From assembly GCF_019977335.1 (NCBI RefSeq), contig NZ_AP024653.1, positions 1,984,001 to 2,048,000 of the forward strand: 64,000 bases of DNA, read 5' to 3'. The number at the start of each line of letters is the position of its first letter. The stretch's first letter is position 1. Positions 16,884 through 24,739 of the stretch are shown piece by piece. The notes under the pieces are model-generated. The model searched no databases. It worked only from the letters and a program-made list of their open reading frames with translations, and had not been told where the DNA came from. The stretch comes from Arthrobacter sp. NicSoilB4. GTDB lineage: Bacteria; Actinomycetota; Actinomycetes; Actinomycetales; Micrococcaceae. The translations under genes and the position numbers were made by a program.

Positions 16884-19430
16884 CTAGAGCCGGTTCACGT
16901 CCGTCACGCGCACGACGGCGGTGCCGGTCTCGTCCGATGCCGCGAGGTCCACCTCGGCGGAGATGCCCCAGTCGTGGTTCCCGGCCGGGTCCTCGAAGAT
17001 CTGCCGCACCTTCCACGTCCCGGGTTCCTCGGTGATGATCAGCAGGCCCGGGCCGCGGGCGTCCGGGCCCGTGCCGATGTCGTCGTGTTCGTCGAAGTAG
17101 TCATCCAGCACGTCTTCCCAGCGCTCGGCGTCCCAGCCGGTGCCGGCGTCGAGTTCGCCGAGGGCAGCGGCGTCCTCGTCCGCGAAGAGCTCCACCCGGC
17201 GGAACATCTCATTGCGGACCATGACCCGGAAGGCCCGGACGTTGGAGGTCAGCGACGGCGGCGGGGGCGGCGGCGCGTCGTGGGGCGTCGGCGCCTTGCC
17301 GGAGGTGAGCTCCTCCCACTCATCCAGCAGGCTGGAGTCGACCTGGCGGACCAGTTCGCCGAGCCACGCGATAAGGTCCTCGAGGTCTTCGCGGAGCGCG
17401 TCCTGCGGGACGGTCTGCCGCAGCGCCTTGAAGCCGTCGGCGAGATAGCGCAGCACGATGCCCTCGGACCGTGCCAGCCCGTAGAACTGGACGAACTCGC
17501 CAAAGTTCATCGCCCGCTCGTACATGTCCCGGACCACCGACTTGGGCGCAAGCTCAAAGTCGCCGATCCAGGGCGCGGCCCGGCGGTAGACCTCGAAGGC
17601 CTCGCCGAGGAGTTCCGCGAGCGGCTGGGGGTAGGTGACCTCATCGAGCATGGCCATGCGCTGGTCGTAGTCGATGCCGTCCGCCTTCATCGCGGCGACC
17701 GCCTCGCCGCGGGCCTTCTTCAGCTGCGCGGACAGGATCTGCCGGGGCTTTTCCAGCGTCGACTCGATCACGGACACGACGTCCAGGGCGTACGACGGCG
17801 ACTCCGGATCCAGCAGTTCCAGCGCCGCGAGGGCGAAGGGGGACAGTGGCTGGTTCAGGGCGAAGTTGGCCTGCAGGTGGACGGTCAGGCGGACGGTGCG
17901 GCCGTCCATTCCCTGCTCCTCGGGCGGGATCCGCTCCACGACGCCGGCGGCCAGCAGTTCGCGGTAGATCCCGAGGGCCTTCTTCATGAGCTGGAGCTGG
18001 GACGAGCGCGTTTCATGGTTCTCGGTGAGCAGGCGGCGGGCGGCCTTGAACGGATCTCCCGGCCGTTCCATCAGGTTCATCAGCATCGCGTGGGTCACCG
18101 TGAAGCTCGACGTCAGCGGATCCGGAACGGACTCCACCAGGCGCGTGTACGTCGGTTCGCCCCAGGACACGAAGCCCTCCGGCGGCTTCTTCTTGACCAC
18201 CTGGCGGAGTTTCTTCTGGTCGTCGCCGAACTTGGCCGTGGCCTTCGCCATCGCCTTGACGTTTTCGGTCACGTGCTCGGGGGCCTGGACCACGACGGTC
18301 CCGGCGGTGTCGTAGCCGGCCCGCCCGGCGCGGCCGGCGATCTGGTGGAATTCGCGGGAGTTCAGCAGCCGGGTGCGGACGCCGTCGTACTTGCTCAGCG
18401 CGGTGAGCAGCACGGTTCGGATGGGGACGTTGATGCCCACGCCGAGCGTGTCGGTCCCGCAGATGACCTTGAGCAGTCCGGCCTGGGCGAGCTGTTCCAC
18501 CAGCCGGCGGTACTTGGGCAGCATGCCGGCGTGATGCACGCCGATGCCGTGCCGGACCAGCCGGTTCAGGGTCTTGCCAAAACCGGCGGCGAAGCGGAAG
18601 CCGGCGATCAGCTCCGCGATCTTGTCCTTCTCCTCGCGGGTGCAGACGTTGATGCTCATCAGGTTCTGGGCCCGGTCGATCGCCTCCACCTGGCTAAAGT
18701 GCACGACGTACACGGGAACCTGGTTCGTCGCGAGGAGCTCCTCGAGGGTCTCGTGGACCGGCGTCTGCTCGTAGTAGTAGTGCAACGGGATGGGCCGCTC
18801 CACGGAACTGACGGTCGTCGTCGGGCGGCCGGTCAGCTCCGTGATGCCGGCTTCGAAGCGGCTGACATCGCCCAGTGTTGCGGACATCAGCAGGAACTGG
18901 GCCTGGGGCAGTTCCAGCAGCGGCACCTGCCAGGCCCAGCCGCGCTGCGGGTCGGAGTAGAAGTGGAACTCGTCCATGATGACGGCGCCAAGCTCGGCGG
19001 CGGCACCCTCGCGGAGGGCGATATTGGCCAGGATTTCCGCGGTGCAGCAGATGATCGGCGCGTCCTGGTTGACGCCGGAGTCGCCGGTGATCATGCCGAC
19101 GTTCTCGGCACCGAAGATCTCGCACAGGGCGAAAAATTTCTCCGAGACGAGTGCCTTGATCGGTGCGGTGTAGTAGCTGCGCTGTCCGCGGGCCATGGCC
19201 TGGAAGTGGACAGCGATGGCAACCAGGGATTTCCCTGAGCCGGTGGGGGTGGCCAGGATGACATTGGCGCCGGAGGCAAGCTCCATGATGGCCTCGTCCT
19301 GGGCGGTGTACAGGGCCAGCCCGCGGGTTTCCGTCCACTCGACGAAGCGGGTGTAGAGCTCGTCCGGGTCGAGGCCTGCCCGGCCTGGGACTCGGGCGGC
19401 CGGGGCGGGGAGCTGATCAACAAGTTTCAT
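16884..19430 (-). CDS. Ski2-like DEAD/DEAH-box RNA helicase with C-terminal DUF3516 region
   Basis: An 848-residue superfamily 2 helicase. The Q-like motif is YTAQDEAIMELASG, Walker A is ATPTGSGKS (about residue 61), motif II is MDEFHFY (a DEFH variant of DEVH), motif III is LMSATLGD, and motif VI is FHQIAGRAGRAG (about residue 361). The part after residue 500 matches the DUF3516 arrangement found next to such helicases in actinobacteria, with a low-complexity APTPHDAPPPPPPS linker near 718. Ski2-type helicases unwind RNA for decay or processing; no specific partner is known here. A -10 TAAGCT lies 8 nt before the ATG, with a GGGAGG immediately before the start that is too close for a usual ribosome site. 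Confidence 0.88.
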   Translation of the reverse strand: MKLVDQLPAPAARVPGRAGLDPDELYTRFVEWTETRGLALYTAQDEAIMELASGANVILATPTGSGKSLVAIAVHFQAMARGQRSYYTAPIKALVSEKFFALCEIFGAENVGMITGDSGVNQDAPIICCTAEILANIALREGAAAELGAVIMDEFHFYSDPQRGWAWQVPLLELPQAQFLLMSATLGDVSRFEAGITELTGRPTTTVSSVERPIPLHYYYEQTPVHETLEELLATNQVPVYVVHFSQVEAIDRAQNLMSINVCTREEKDKIAELIAGFRFAAGFGKTLNRLVRHGIGVHHAGMLPKYRRLVEQLAQAGLLKVICGTDTLGVGINVPIRTVLLTALSKYDGVRTRLLNSREFHQIAGRAGRAGYDTAGTVVVQAPEHVTENVKAMAKATAKFGDDQKKLRQVVKKKPPEGFVSWGEPTYTRLVESVPDPLTSSFTVTHAMLMNLMERPGDPFKAARRLLTENHETRSSQLQLMKKALGIYRELLAAGVVERIPPEEQGMDGRTVRLTVHLQANFALNQPLSPFALAALELLDPESPSYALDVVSVIESTLEKPRQILSAQLKKARGEAVAAMKADGIDYDQRMAMLDEVTYPQPLAELLGEAFEVYRRAAPWIGDFELAPKSVVRDMYERAMNFGEFVQFYGLARSEGIVLRYLADGFKALRQTVPQDALREDLEDLIAWLGELVRQVDSSLLDEWEELTSGKAPTPHDAPPPPPPSLTSNVRAFRVMVRNEMFRRVELFADEDAAALGELDAGTGWDAERWEDVLDDYFDEHDDIGTGPDARGPGLLIITEEPGTWKVRQIFEDPAGNHDWGISAEVDLAASDETGTAVVRVTDVNRL

Positions 19431-19575
19431 CGCCTCCCAGCTTAGTGGCCGGGGCCGCAGAGCCCGCGCCGGGGCCGGGCGGGCGTGCGCCTCCTTGGCC
19501 GCCGCCGCGGCCGGGGATAGGCTTCGGAGGTCGCATCGTTGCCGGTGGCTGGAGGAACGTGAACTGGAGGAATCA

Positions 19576-20355
19576 GTGAAATGGGATCCCGCGAAGTATG
19601 TGCAGTTCGGTGACTACCGGGACCGGCCGTACTTCGACCTGACGGCCCGGATCCATGCGGACGCACCCCGCCACGTGGTCGACCTCGGCTGCGGTCCCGG
19701 GAACCTGACGGCCACCCTGGCTGAGCGCTGGTCCGAGGCGGAGGTCACCGGCCTGGACTCGTCAGCGGAGATGCTGGCCCAGTCTGCGGCGCACACCCGG
19801 CGGCTGCCCAATCTGTCGTTTGGCCGGGCGGATATCGCCGGCTGGATGCCCACTGACGAGACCGACGTCGTCGTCACCAACGCAGCCCTGCAATGGGTGC
19901 CCGGCCACCGGGACATGCTGGCCCGCTGGCTCGCCGCCCTAAAGCCCGGAGCCTGGTTCGCGCTGCAGGTCCCCGGCAACTTCAACGCCCCGTCGCACAC
20001 GCTTATGCGCGGGCTGGCGGAGTCCACTGCGTGGGCGGACCGGCTCGCCGGTGTGCTGCGCCACGCCGACGTCGCGGGCGAACCGGACGACTACCTGGAG
20101 ATCATGCTCGACGCCGGCTGCGACGCGGACGCGTGGGAGACCACGTATTACCAGCTCCTTCCAGGCGAAAATCCCGTGCTGGAGTGGGTGCGCGGCACCG
20201 GACTCCGGCCGGTCCTTGCCGCCCTGTCCGCCCCGGACGCCCGCGACTTCGAAGCGGAATACTCGGCCCGGCTGGCCGAGGCCTATCCGGCCGGGCCGCA
20301 CGGAACTGTGTTCCCGTTCCGCCGGATCTTCGCCGTGGCCCGCAAGCGGGAATGA
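19576..20355 (+). CDS. tam: Trans-aconitate 2-methyltransferase
   Basis: A 259-residue SAM-dependent methyltransferase. The start VKWDPAKYVQFGDYRDRPYFDL is characteristic of Tam, followed by SAM motif I VVDLGCGPGNLTATL (about residue 34) and WVPGHRDML. Tam methylates trans-aconitate, a by-product that inhibits aconitase, and so protects the TCA cycle. The GTG at 19576 was chosen because GGAGG lies 7 nt upstream; the frame is open further left without homology-like content. It is divergent from the helicase gene and alone in its unit. Paralogous small-molecule methyltransferases look alike, so the exact substrate is probable rather than certain. Confidence 0.85.
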   Translation: MKWDPAKYVQFGDYRDRPYFDLTARIHADAPRHVVDLGCGPGNLTATLAERWSEAEVTGLDSSAEMLAQSAAHTRRLPNLSFGRADIAGWMPTDETDVVVTNAALQWVPGHRDMLARWLAALKPGAWFALQVPGNFNAPSHTLMRGLAESTAWADRLAGVLRHADVAGEPDDYLEIMLDAGCDADAWETTYYQLLPGENPVLEWVRGTGLRPVLAALSAPDARDFEAEYSARLAEAYPAGPHGTVFPFRRIFAVARKRE

Positions 20356-20430
20356 CCCCCCGGCTCCTGCTTCCGTGCCGATTACAGCGGCCGGCGGACG
20401 TGTGACAACAGAGCACTGTGTGATCGTGCT

Positions 20431-20436
20431 TACAAT
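20431..20436 (+). promoter_or_regulatory. ABC exporter operon -10 element
   Basis: TACAAT lies 71 nt before the GTG of the first ABC gene. No good -35 is seen at 17 nt. The flanking TGTGACAACAG is the only other notable sequence in the 151-nt gap, so the leader carries a normal GATGGAGG ribosome site. Confidence 0.45.
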
Positions 20437-20506
20437 GTCGGGGCAGCGTGGGGGCCGCTGCAGCCGCGAAGCTGAATCCATGCCCTGAACTAGCGATGGA
20501 GGTTCG

Positions 20507-22234
20507 GTGCTTATTGGCCTGATGGGCCGGCTGTTGGCCGCCCACAAAGGGACCGTGCTCGCCATCGTTCTCCTGCAGCTGGTGCAGACCACCGCCAGCC
20601 TCCTCCTTCCCACGCTGAACGCGGCCATCATCGATGACGGCGTCGTCGGCGGAGATGTCCCGGCAATCCTGCGCCTGGGGTGCTGGATGGCCGCGATCGC
20701 CCTGGTGCAGGTCATCGCGGCGATCGCCGCCGGCTATCTGGGCGCCGTAGCGGCCATGGAGCTGGGCCGGGAACTGCGCGCAGAGCTGTTCGCGAAGGTG
20801 CAGTCCATGTCCTCCCAGGAGGTAGGGGCGTTCGGAGCTGCCAGCCTGGTGACGCGTGCCACCAACGACGTCGCACAGATCCAGAACCTCGTCGTCCTCG
20901 TTTTCACGATGCTGGTCGCCGCGCCCGCCATCTTTGTCGGCGGCATTGTGCTGGCCATGCACCAGGACATCGTCTTGTCCGGGATCGTGGTTGCCGTGGT
21001 CCCGGTGCTCGCGGTGATCATGACCCTGATCGTCCGGCGGCTCGTGCCGCTGTACCGGCAGGGCCAGGAACTCATCGACCGGACCAGCCGGATGCTGCGT
21101 GAACAGATCATCGGCGCCAACGTCATCCGCGCATTTGTGCGCCAGCGGCACGAAATCCGGCGCTTCGACGCGGTCAACAAGGACCTGACAAACAACAACC
21201 TGCGGTCCGCGCTGCTGGTCGCCGGAATGATGCCGCTGATCATGCTGGTGGTCAATCTGTCCTCGGTCGGTGTGGTCTGGTTCGGGGGACACCGCATCCA
21301 GTCAGGCGAGATGCGGCTGGGCGCCCTGACGGCGTTCATCGCCTATATCCTGCAGATTCTCATCGCAATCATGATGGCCATGTACGTCTTTATGACGGCC
21401 CCGCGGGCGGCTGCCTGCGCGGAACGGATCCACGCGGTCCTCGACACGGCCCCGGCAATCACGGACGGCCCGGGCGGCGCCACACCCGAGGGCCACGCCG
21501 TGGAGTTCCGGAACGTCTCCTTCGCGTATCCCGGCGCCGAGGCTGCGGTCCTCGACCGTGTCAGCTTCACGGCCGTTCCCGGGACTGTGACGGCCGTCGT
21601 CGGCGCCACCGGCAGCGGCAAGACCACCCTGCTGAACCTGCTGCCCAGGTTCCTCGCCGCCACCGGTGGGACGATCAGCATCGGCGGCTGCGATGTGCGC
21701 AGCCTGCCGCTGGACACGTTGCGGAGCCTGATCGCCGTCGTGCCACAGCAGTCCTATCTGTTCTCCGGGACGCTTGCCGGGAACCTGCGGATGGCCGCCC
21801 CGGCGGCGACGGACGAAGATCTGTGGCGCGTGCTTGGCAGCGCGCAGGCCGAGGAGTTCGTGCGGAAGCTGCCGCTGGGGCTGGAGGCGCCGGTGAACCA
21901 GGGCGGCACGAATTTCTCCGGCGGGCAACGGCAGCGCCTGTGCATCGCACGCGCCTTGCTCCGGGAGGCTCCCGTGTACTTGTTCGACGACAGCTTCTCG
22001 GCGCTGGACTACGGCACCGACCACCGGCTCCGTCAGGCAATGGCGCCGCTGCTGCGTACGGCCACCGTCCTGGTTGTCGCCGAAAGGGTCGCCACGATCG
22101 TCGATGCCGGACTGATCCTGCTCCTTGAGGACGGCCGGCTGGTGGCGCAGGGAACCCATCAGCAGTTGATGGAATCCTCGCCGGGCTACCGGGAAATCGC
22201 CGCCTCCCAGCTGGTGCTGGAGGAGACTCTGTGA
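20507..22234 (+). CDS. ABC exporter half-transporter A (degenerate catalytic site)
   Basis: A 575-residue type IV ABC exporter: six membrane helices in residues 1-305 and a nucleotide-binding domain from about 325. Walker A is GATGSGKTT and the signature is FSGGQRQRL. The Walker B end reads YLFDDSFSALD, with Asp instead of the catalytic Glu, and the switch region reads VVAERVATI, with Glu where His is expected. It is therefore the degenerate half of a heterodimer. It overlaps the next gene by 4 nt (GTGA), so the two subunits are made together. Likely exports a drug, lipid or peptide; the cargo cannot be read. The GTG start has a GATGGAGG ribosome site. Confidence 0.9.
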   Translation: MLIGLMGRLLAAHKGTVLAIVLLQLVQTTASLLLPTLNAAIIDDGVVGGDVPAILRLGCWMAAIALVQVIAAIAAGYLGAVAAMELGRELRAELFAKVQSMSSQEVGAFGAASLVTRATNDVAQIQNLVVLVFTMLVAAPAIFVGGIVLAMHQDIVLSGIVVAVVPVLAVIMTLIVRRLVPLYRQGQELIDRTSRMLREQIIGANVIRAFVRQRHEIRRFDAVNKDLTNNNLRSALLVAGMMPLIMLVVNLSSVGVVWFGGHRIQSGEMRLGALTAFIAYILQILIAIMMAMYVFMTAPRAAACAERIHAVLDTAPAITDGPGGATPEGHAVEFRNVSFAYPGAEAAVLDRVSFTAVPGTVTAVVGATGSGKTTLLNLLPRFLAATGGTISIGGCDVRSLPLDTLRSLIAVVPQQSYLFSGTLAGNLRMAAPAATDEDLWRVLGSAQAEEFVRKLPLGLEAPVNQGGTNFSGGQRQRLCIARALLREAPVYLFDDSFSALDYGTDHRLRQAMAPLLRTATVLVVAERVATIVDAGLILLLEDGRLVAQGTHQQLMESSPGYREIAASQLVLEETL

Positions 22235-24252
22235 CCCCGGAACAGGCGCTCGACGCCGGCACCGAGGCCCCCGCCGCCCGCGACGCCAAGGACCAGCCCC
22301 TGGTGGACACGCCGTCCGGCGGCCGCAGCGCATCCCTCCCGGTCCTGGCCCAGGAGGAACCCCCGAAGGGCGACCGGTTCCGGTGGCGGACCGCCGGGCG
22401 GCTGCTCGGGCTGCTGCGGCCATCGAAATGGCGGATGCTGGGCGCCTTCGCCGCCACGTGCGCCTTTGTGGTGCTCAACGTGGCCGCTCCGAAAGTGTTG
22501 GGTGACGCCACCGACGTCGTGGTCGACGGCGTGGTGCAGGGATCCTTTGACCAGGAAATGCTCGCCGCGCTGCTGACGGGGGTGTCCGTCATGTATCTGG
22601 GGGCCTCCGTCTTCAGCTGGGTACAGGGTGCCCTGACCGCCGTCGCCGTGCAGCGCCTGGGCTACCGGCTCAGGGCCTCGGTGGAGGGCAAACTGCACGT
22701 GCTTCCGTCCAGCCACTTTGACGAGCAGCACCGCGGGGACGTGCTGAGCCGCGCCACGAACGACGTCGACAACATCGCCCAGGCCCTGAACCAGCTGCTC
22801 AACCAGCTGATCATGTCGCTGCTGATGCTCTCGGGGGCGTTGGCGATGATGCTGTGGCTCTCCCCGGTCCTGGCCCTGATCGCGCTGGTCTCCGTCCCGG
22901 TGTCCACGCTCATCACCGTCGTCGTGGCCAGGAAGTCCCAGGCACATTTCAGCGAGCAGTGGGGGAGCACGGGCGACCTGCACTCCCAGCTGGAAGAGTT
23001 CTTCACCGGCCACGAGGTCCTCAAGGCCTTTGGCTCGCAGGACGCCGCCGCGGCCACCTTCAAGGAGGGCAACGACAAGCTCTTCAGGGCCAGTGCCCGC
23101 GCACAATACATCTCCGGTGTCGTCCAGCCCCTGATGGTCTTTGTGTCCAACCTCAACTACATCGCCGTCGCCGTGGTCGGCGCGCTCCAGGTCCTCGCCG
23201 GCGCCATGACCATCGGCGGGCTCCAGGCCTTCATCCAGTTCACCCGGCTCTTCAGCCAGCCGATGGGGCAGATTGGCGGCATGCTGACCCTGATGCAGTC
23301 CTGTCTCGTGTCCGCCGGGCGGGTCTTCGAACTCCTCGACGCGCCGGAGATCCCCGCGGAATTGCCGCCGCCGGCAGCCTCCGCCGTCCCGGCAGCCGCC
23401 GCCGTCCCGGCAGCCGCCGGGTCCGGAGCAGCTCCGGCCGGGGCAGGGCCGCCCGTGACAGCGCCGTCCGGGGCAGGGCCGGACGGCGCGGGCCGGGTTG
23501 CCTTTGAACATGTCACCTTCGGCTACAGCCCCGCCTCGCCCGTGGTCCAGGACCTGTCCTTCACCGTCGAACCCGGGCAGACCGTGGCGGTCGTCGGCCA
23601 CACCGGCGCAGGCAAGACCACAGTGGTGAATCTCCTGATGCGCTTCTACGAACTGGATTCCGGCCGGATCACCGTCGACGGCACGGACATCGCGGCATTG
23701 CCGCGGGATGAACTGCGGGCCGGGTTCGGCACGGTCCTGCAGGACGCCTGGCTGTTCACCGGCAGCATCCGGGACAACATTGCGTATGGGCGGCCCGGCG
23801 CCGGCGAAGCGGAGATTCTGGCCGCGGCGCAGGCCAGCCACGTGGACCAGTTCGTCCGTGCTCTGCCCGGCGGCTACGCCACCATGCTCGGCAACGACGG
23901 CGACTCACTGAGCCGCGGCCAGCGCCAGCTCGTCTCCATCGCCAGGGCGCACCTGGCGGGCCGCAGCATCCTGATCCTCGACGAGGCCACCAGCTCCGTC
24001 GATAGCCGCACCGAAGTGCAGATCCGGCAGGCGATGCAGCGGCTCCGGCAGGGCCGCACGAGCTTCGTGATAGCCCACCGCTTGTCCACCGTGCGGGACG
24101 CTGATCTAATTCTGGTCATGGACCAAGGACGGATCGTTGAGCAAGGGACCCATCAGCAGCTGATGGCCAGGGGTGGACTCTACGTGGAGCTGTACGAGGC
24201 GCAGTTCGCCCGCCGCGAACAGCGCAGGAGCGCACTGGAGCCCGGACAGTGA
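22231..24252 (+). CDS. ABC exporter half-transporter B (canonical catalytic site)
   Basis: A 673-residue partner of the preceding subunit. After a 50-residue N-terminal tail come six membrane helices (about 60-350), then a Pro/Ala/Gly-rich linker of about 50 residues (about 377-427, repeated VPAAA) before the nucleotide-binding domain. Walker A is GHTGAGKTT, Walker B ILILDEATSSVD has the catalytic Glu, and the switch histidine is present in FVIAHRLSTV. The signature is LSRGQ rather than LSGGQ, and in the dimer this faces the degenerate Walker A/B of subunit A. All departures from consensus thus fall in one composite ATP site, as in TM287/288-type exporters. Overlaps the downstream regulator by 4 nt. 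Confidence 0.92.
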   Translation: MTPEQALDAGTEAPAARDAKDQPLVDTPSGGRSASLPVLAQEEPPKGDRFRWRTAGRLLGLLRPSKWRMLGAFAATCAFVVLNVAAPKVLGDATDVVVDGVVQGSFDQEMLAALLTGVSVMYLGASVFSWVQGALTAVAVQRLGYRLRASVEGKLHVLPSSHFDEQHRGDVLSRATNDVDNIAQALNQLLNQLIMSLLMLSGALAMMLWLSPVLALIALVSVPVSTLITVVVARKSQAHFSEQWGSTGDLHSQLEEFFTGHEVLKAFGSQDAAAATFKEGNDKLFRASARAQYISGVVQPLMVFVSNLNYIAVAVVGALQVLAGAMTIGGLQAFIQFTRLFSQPMGQIGGMLTLMQSCLVSAGRVFELLDAPEIPAELPPPAASAVPAAAAVPAAAGSGAAPAGAGPPVTAPSGAGPDGAGRVAFEHVTFGYSPASPVVQDLSFTVEPGQTVAVVGHTGAGKTTVVNLLMRFYELDSGRITVDGTDIAALPRDELRAGFGTVLQDAWLFTGSIRDNIAYGRPGAGEAEILAAAQASHVDQFVRALPGGYATMLGNDGDSLSRGQRQLVSIARAHLAGRSILILDEATSSVDSRTEVQIRQAMQRLRQGRTSFVIAHRLSTVRDADLILVMDQGRIVEQGTHQQLMARGGLYVELYEAQFARREQRRSALEPGQ

Positions 24253-24650
24253 CGACCAGTGACACGTCAGCAACATCAGTCGCGCCGTTTCCCGGTGCCT
24301 GGCGGCCCAATCCGGCCAGTACCGTCCCCCTGTTTGAACAGCTCCGGCTCAACATCATTGAACGCGCCGACAACGGGACCCTCGCGCCGGGGACGAAGCT
24401 CCCCGCGGTCCGGAGCCTCGCCGGCGAGCTGGCCGTCGCTCCCCACACCGTGGCGCGCGCCTACAAGGAACTGGAGGCCGCCGGCGTCGTGGTGACGCGG
24501 GGCCGGAACGGGACGGTGGTGTGCGCCCGGGACGAGGCCTGGAGCTCGCTTTCCGCAGCCGCCGCCGAATTCGCCGCCTCGGCCAAGGCCCAGGGTGCCA
24601 GCTTCGCCGAGGCCGTCCAGCTGCTCGCCGCCGCCTACGACCGCGAGTAG
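24249..24650 (+). CDS. GntR family regulator, short YtrA-like type
   Basis: A 133-residue protein with one winged-helix domain: [38 protein letters not shown] for the recognition helix, and [20 protein letters not shown] for the wing. The C-terminal part is a short helical region of about 45 residues rather than a ligand-binding domain, as in the YtrA subfamily, which typically represses adjacent ABC transporter genes. Its GTG overlaps the stop of ABC subunit B, so it is the last gene of the exporter operon and a probable autoregulator. The ligand is unknown, and no operator palindrome stands out upstream of 20507. Confidence 0.88.
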   Translation: MTTSDTSATSVAPFPGAWRPNPASTVPLFEQLRLNIIERADNGTLAPGTKLPAVRSLAGELAVAPHTVARAYKELEAAGVVVTRGRNGTVVCARDEAWSSLSAAAAEFAASAKAQGASFAEAVQLLAAAYDRE

Positions 24651-24709
24651 GCCGCCACCAACACAACGGCCGGCGGCCCCCGGCGCGGGACACAGCCGGG
24701 AATGGATAT

Positions 24710-24725
24710 TCGAAGAAGTTTTCGA
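24710..24725. promoter_or_regulatory. LexA-like SOS box of uvrA
   Basis: TCGAAGAAGTTTTCGA has the 5-bp arms TCGAA/TTCGA and the 16-bp length of the actinobacterial LexA box (consensus close to TCGAACATATGTTCGA). It ends 1 nt before the uvrA -10, so a bound repressor would block RNA polymerase. The sixth bases of the arms differ from consensus. Confidence 0.7.
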
Positions 24726-24726
24726 T

Positions 24727-24732
24727 TAGCAT
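24727..24732 (+). promoter_or_regulatory. uvrA -10 element, leaderless-type
   Basis: TAGCAT followed by 7 nt and the uvrA GTG at 24740. Confidence 0.6.
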
Positions 24733-24739
24733 TGGTAGC

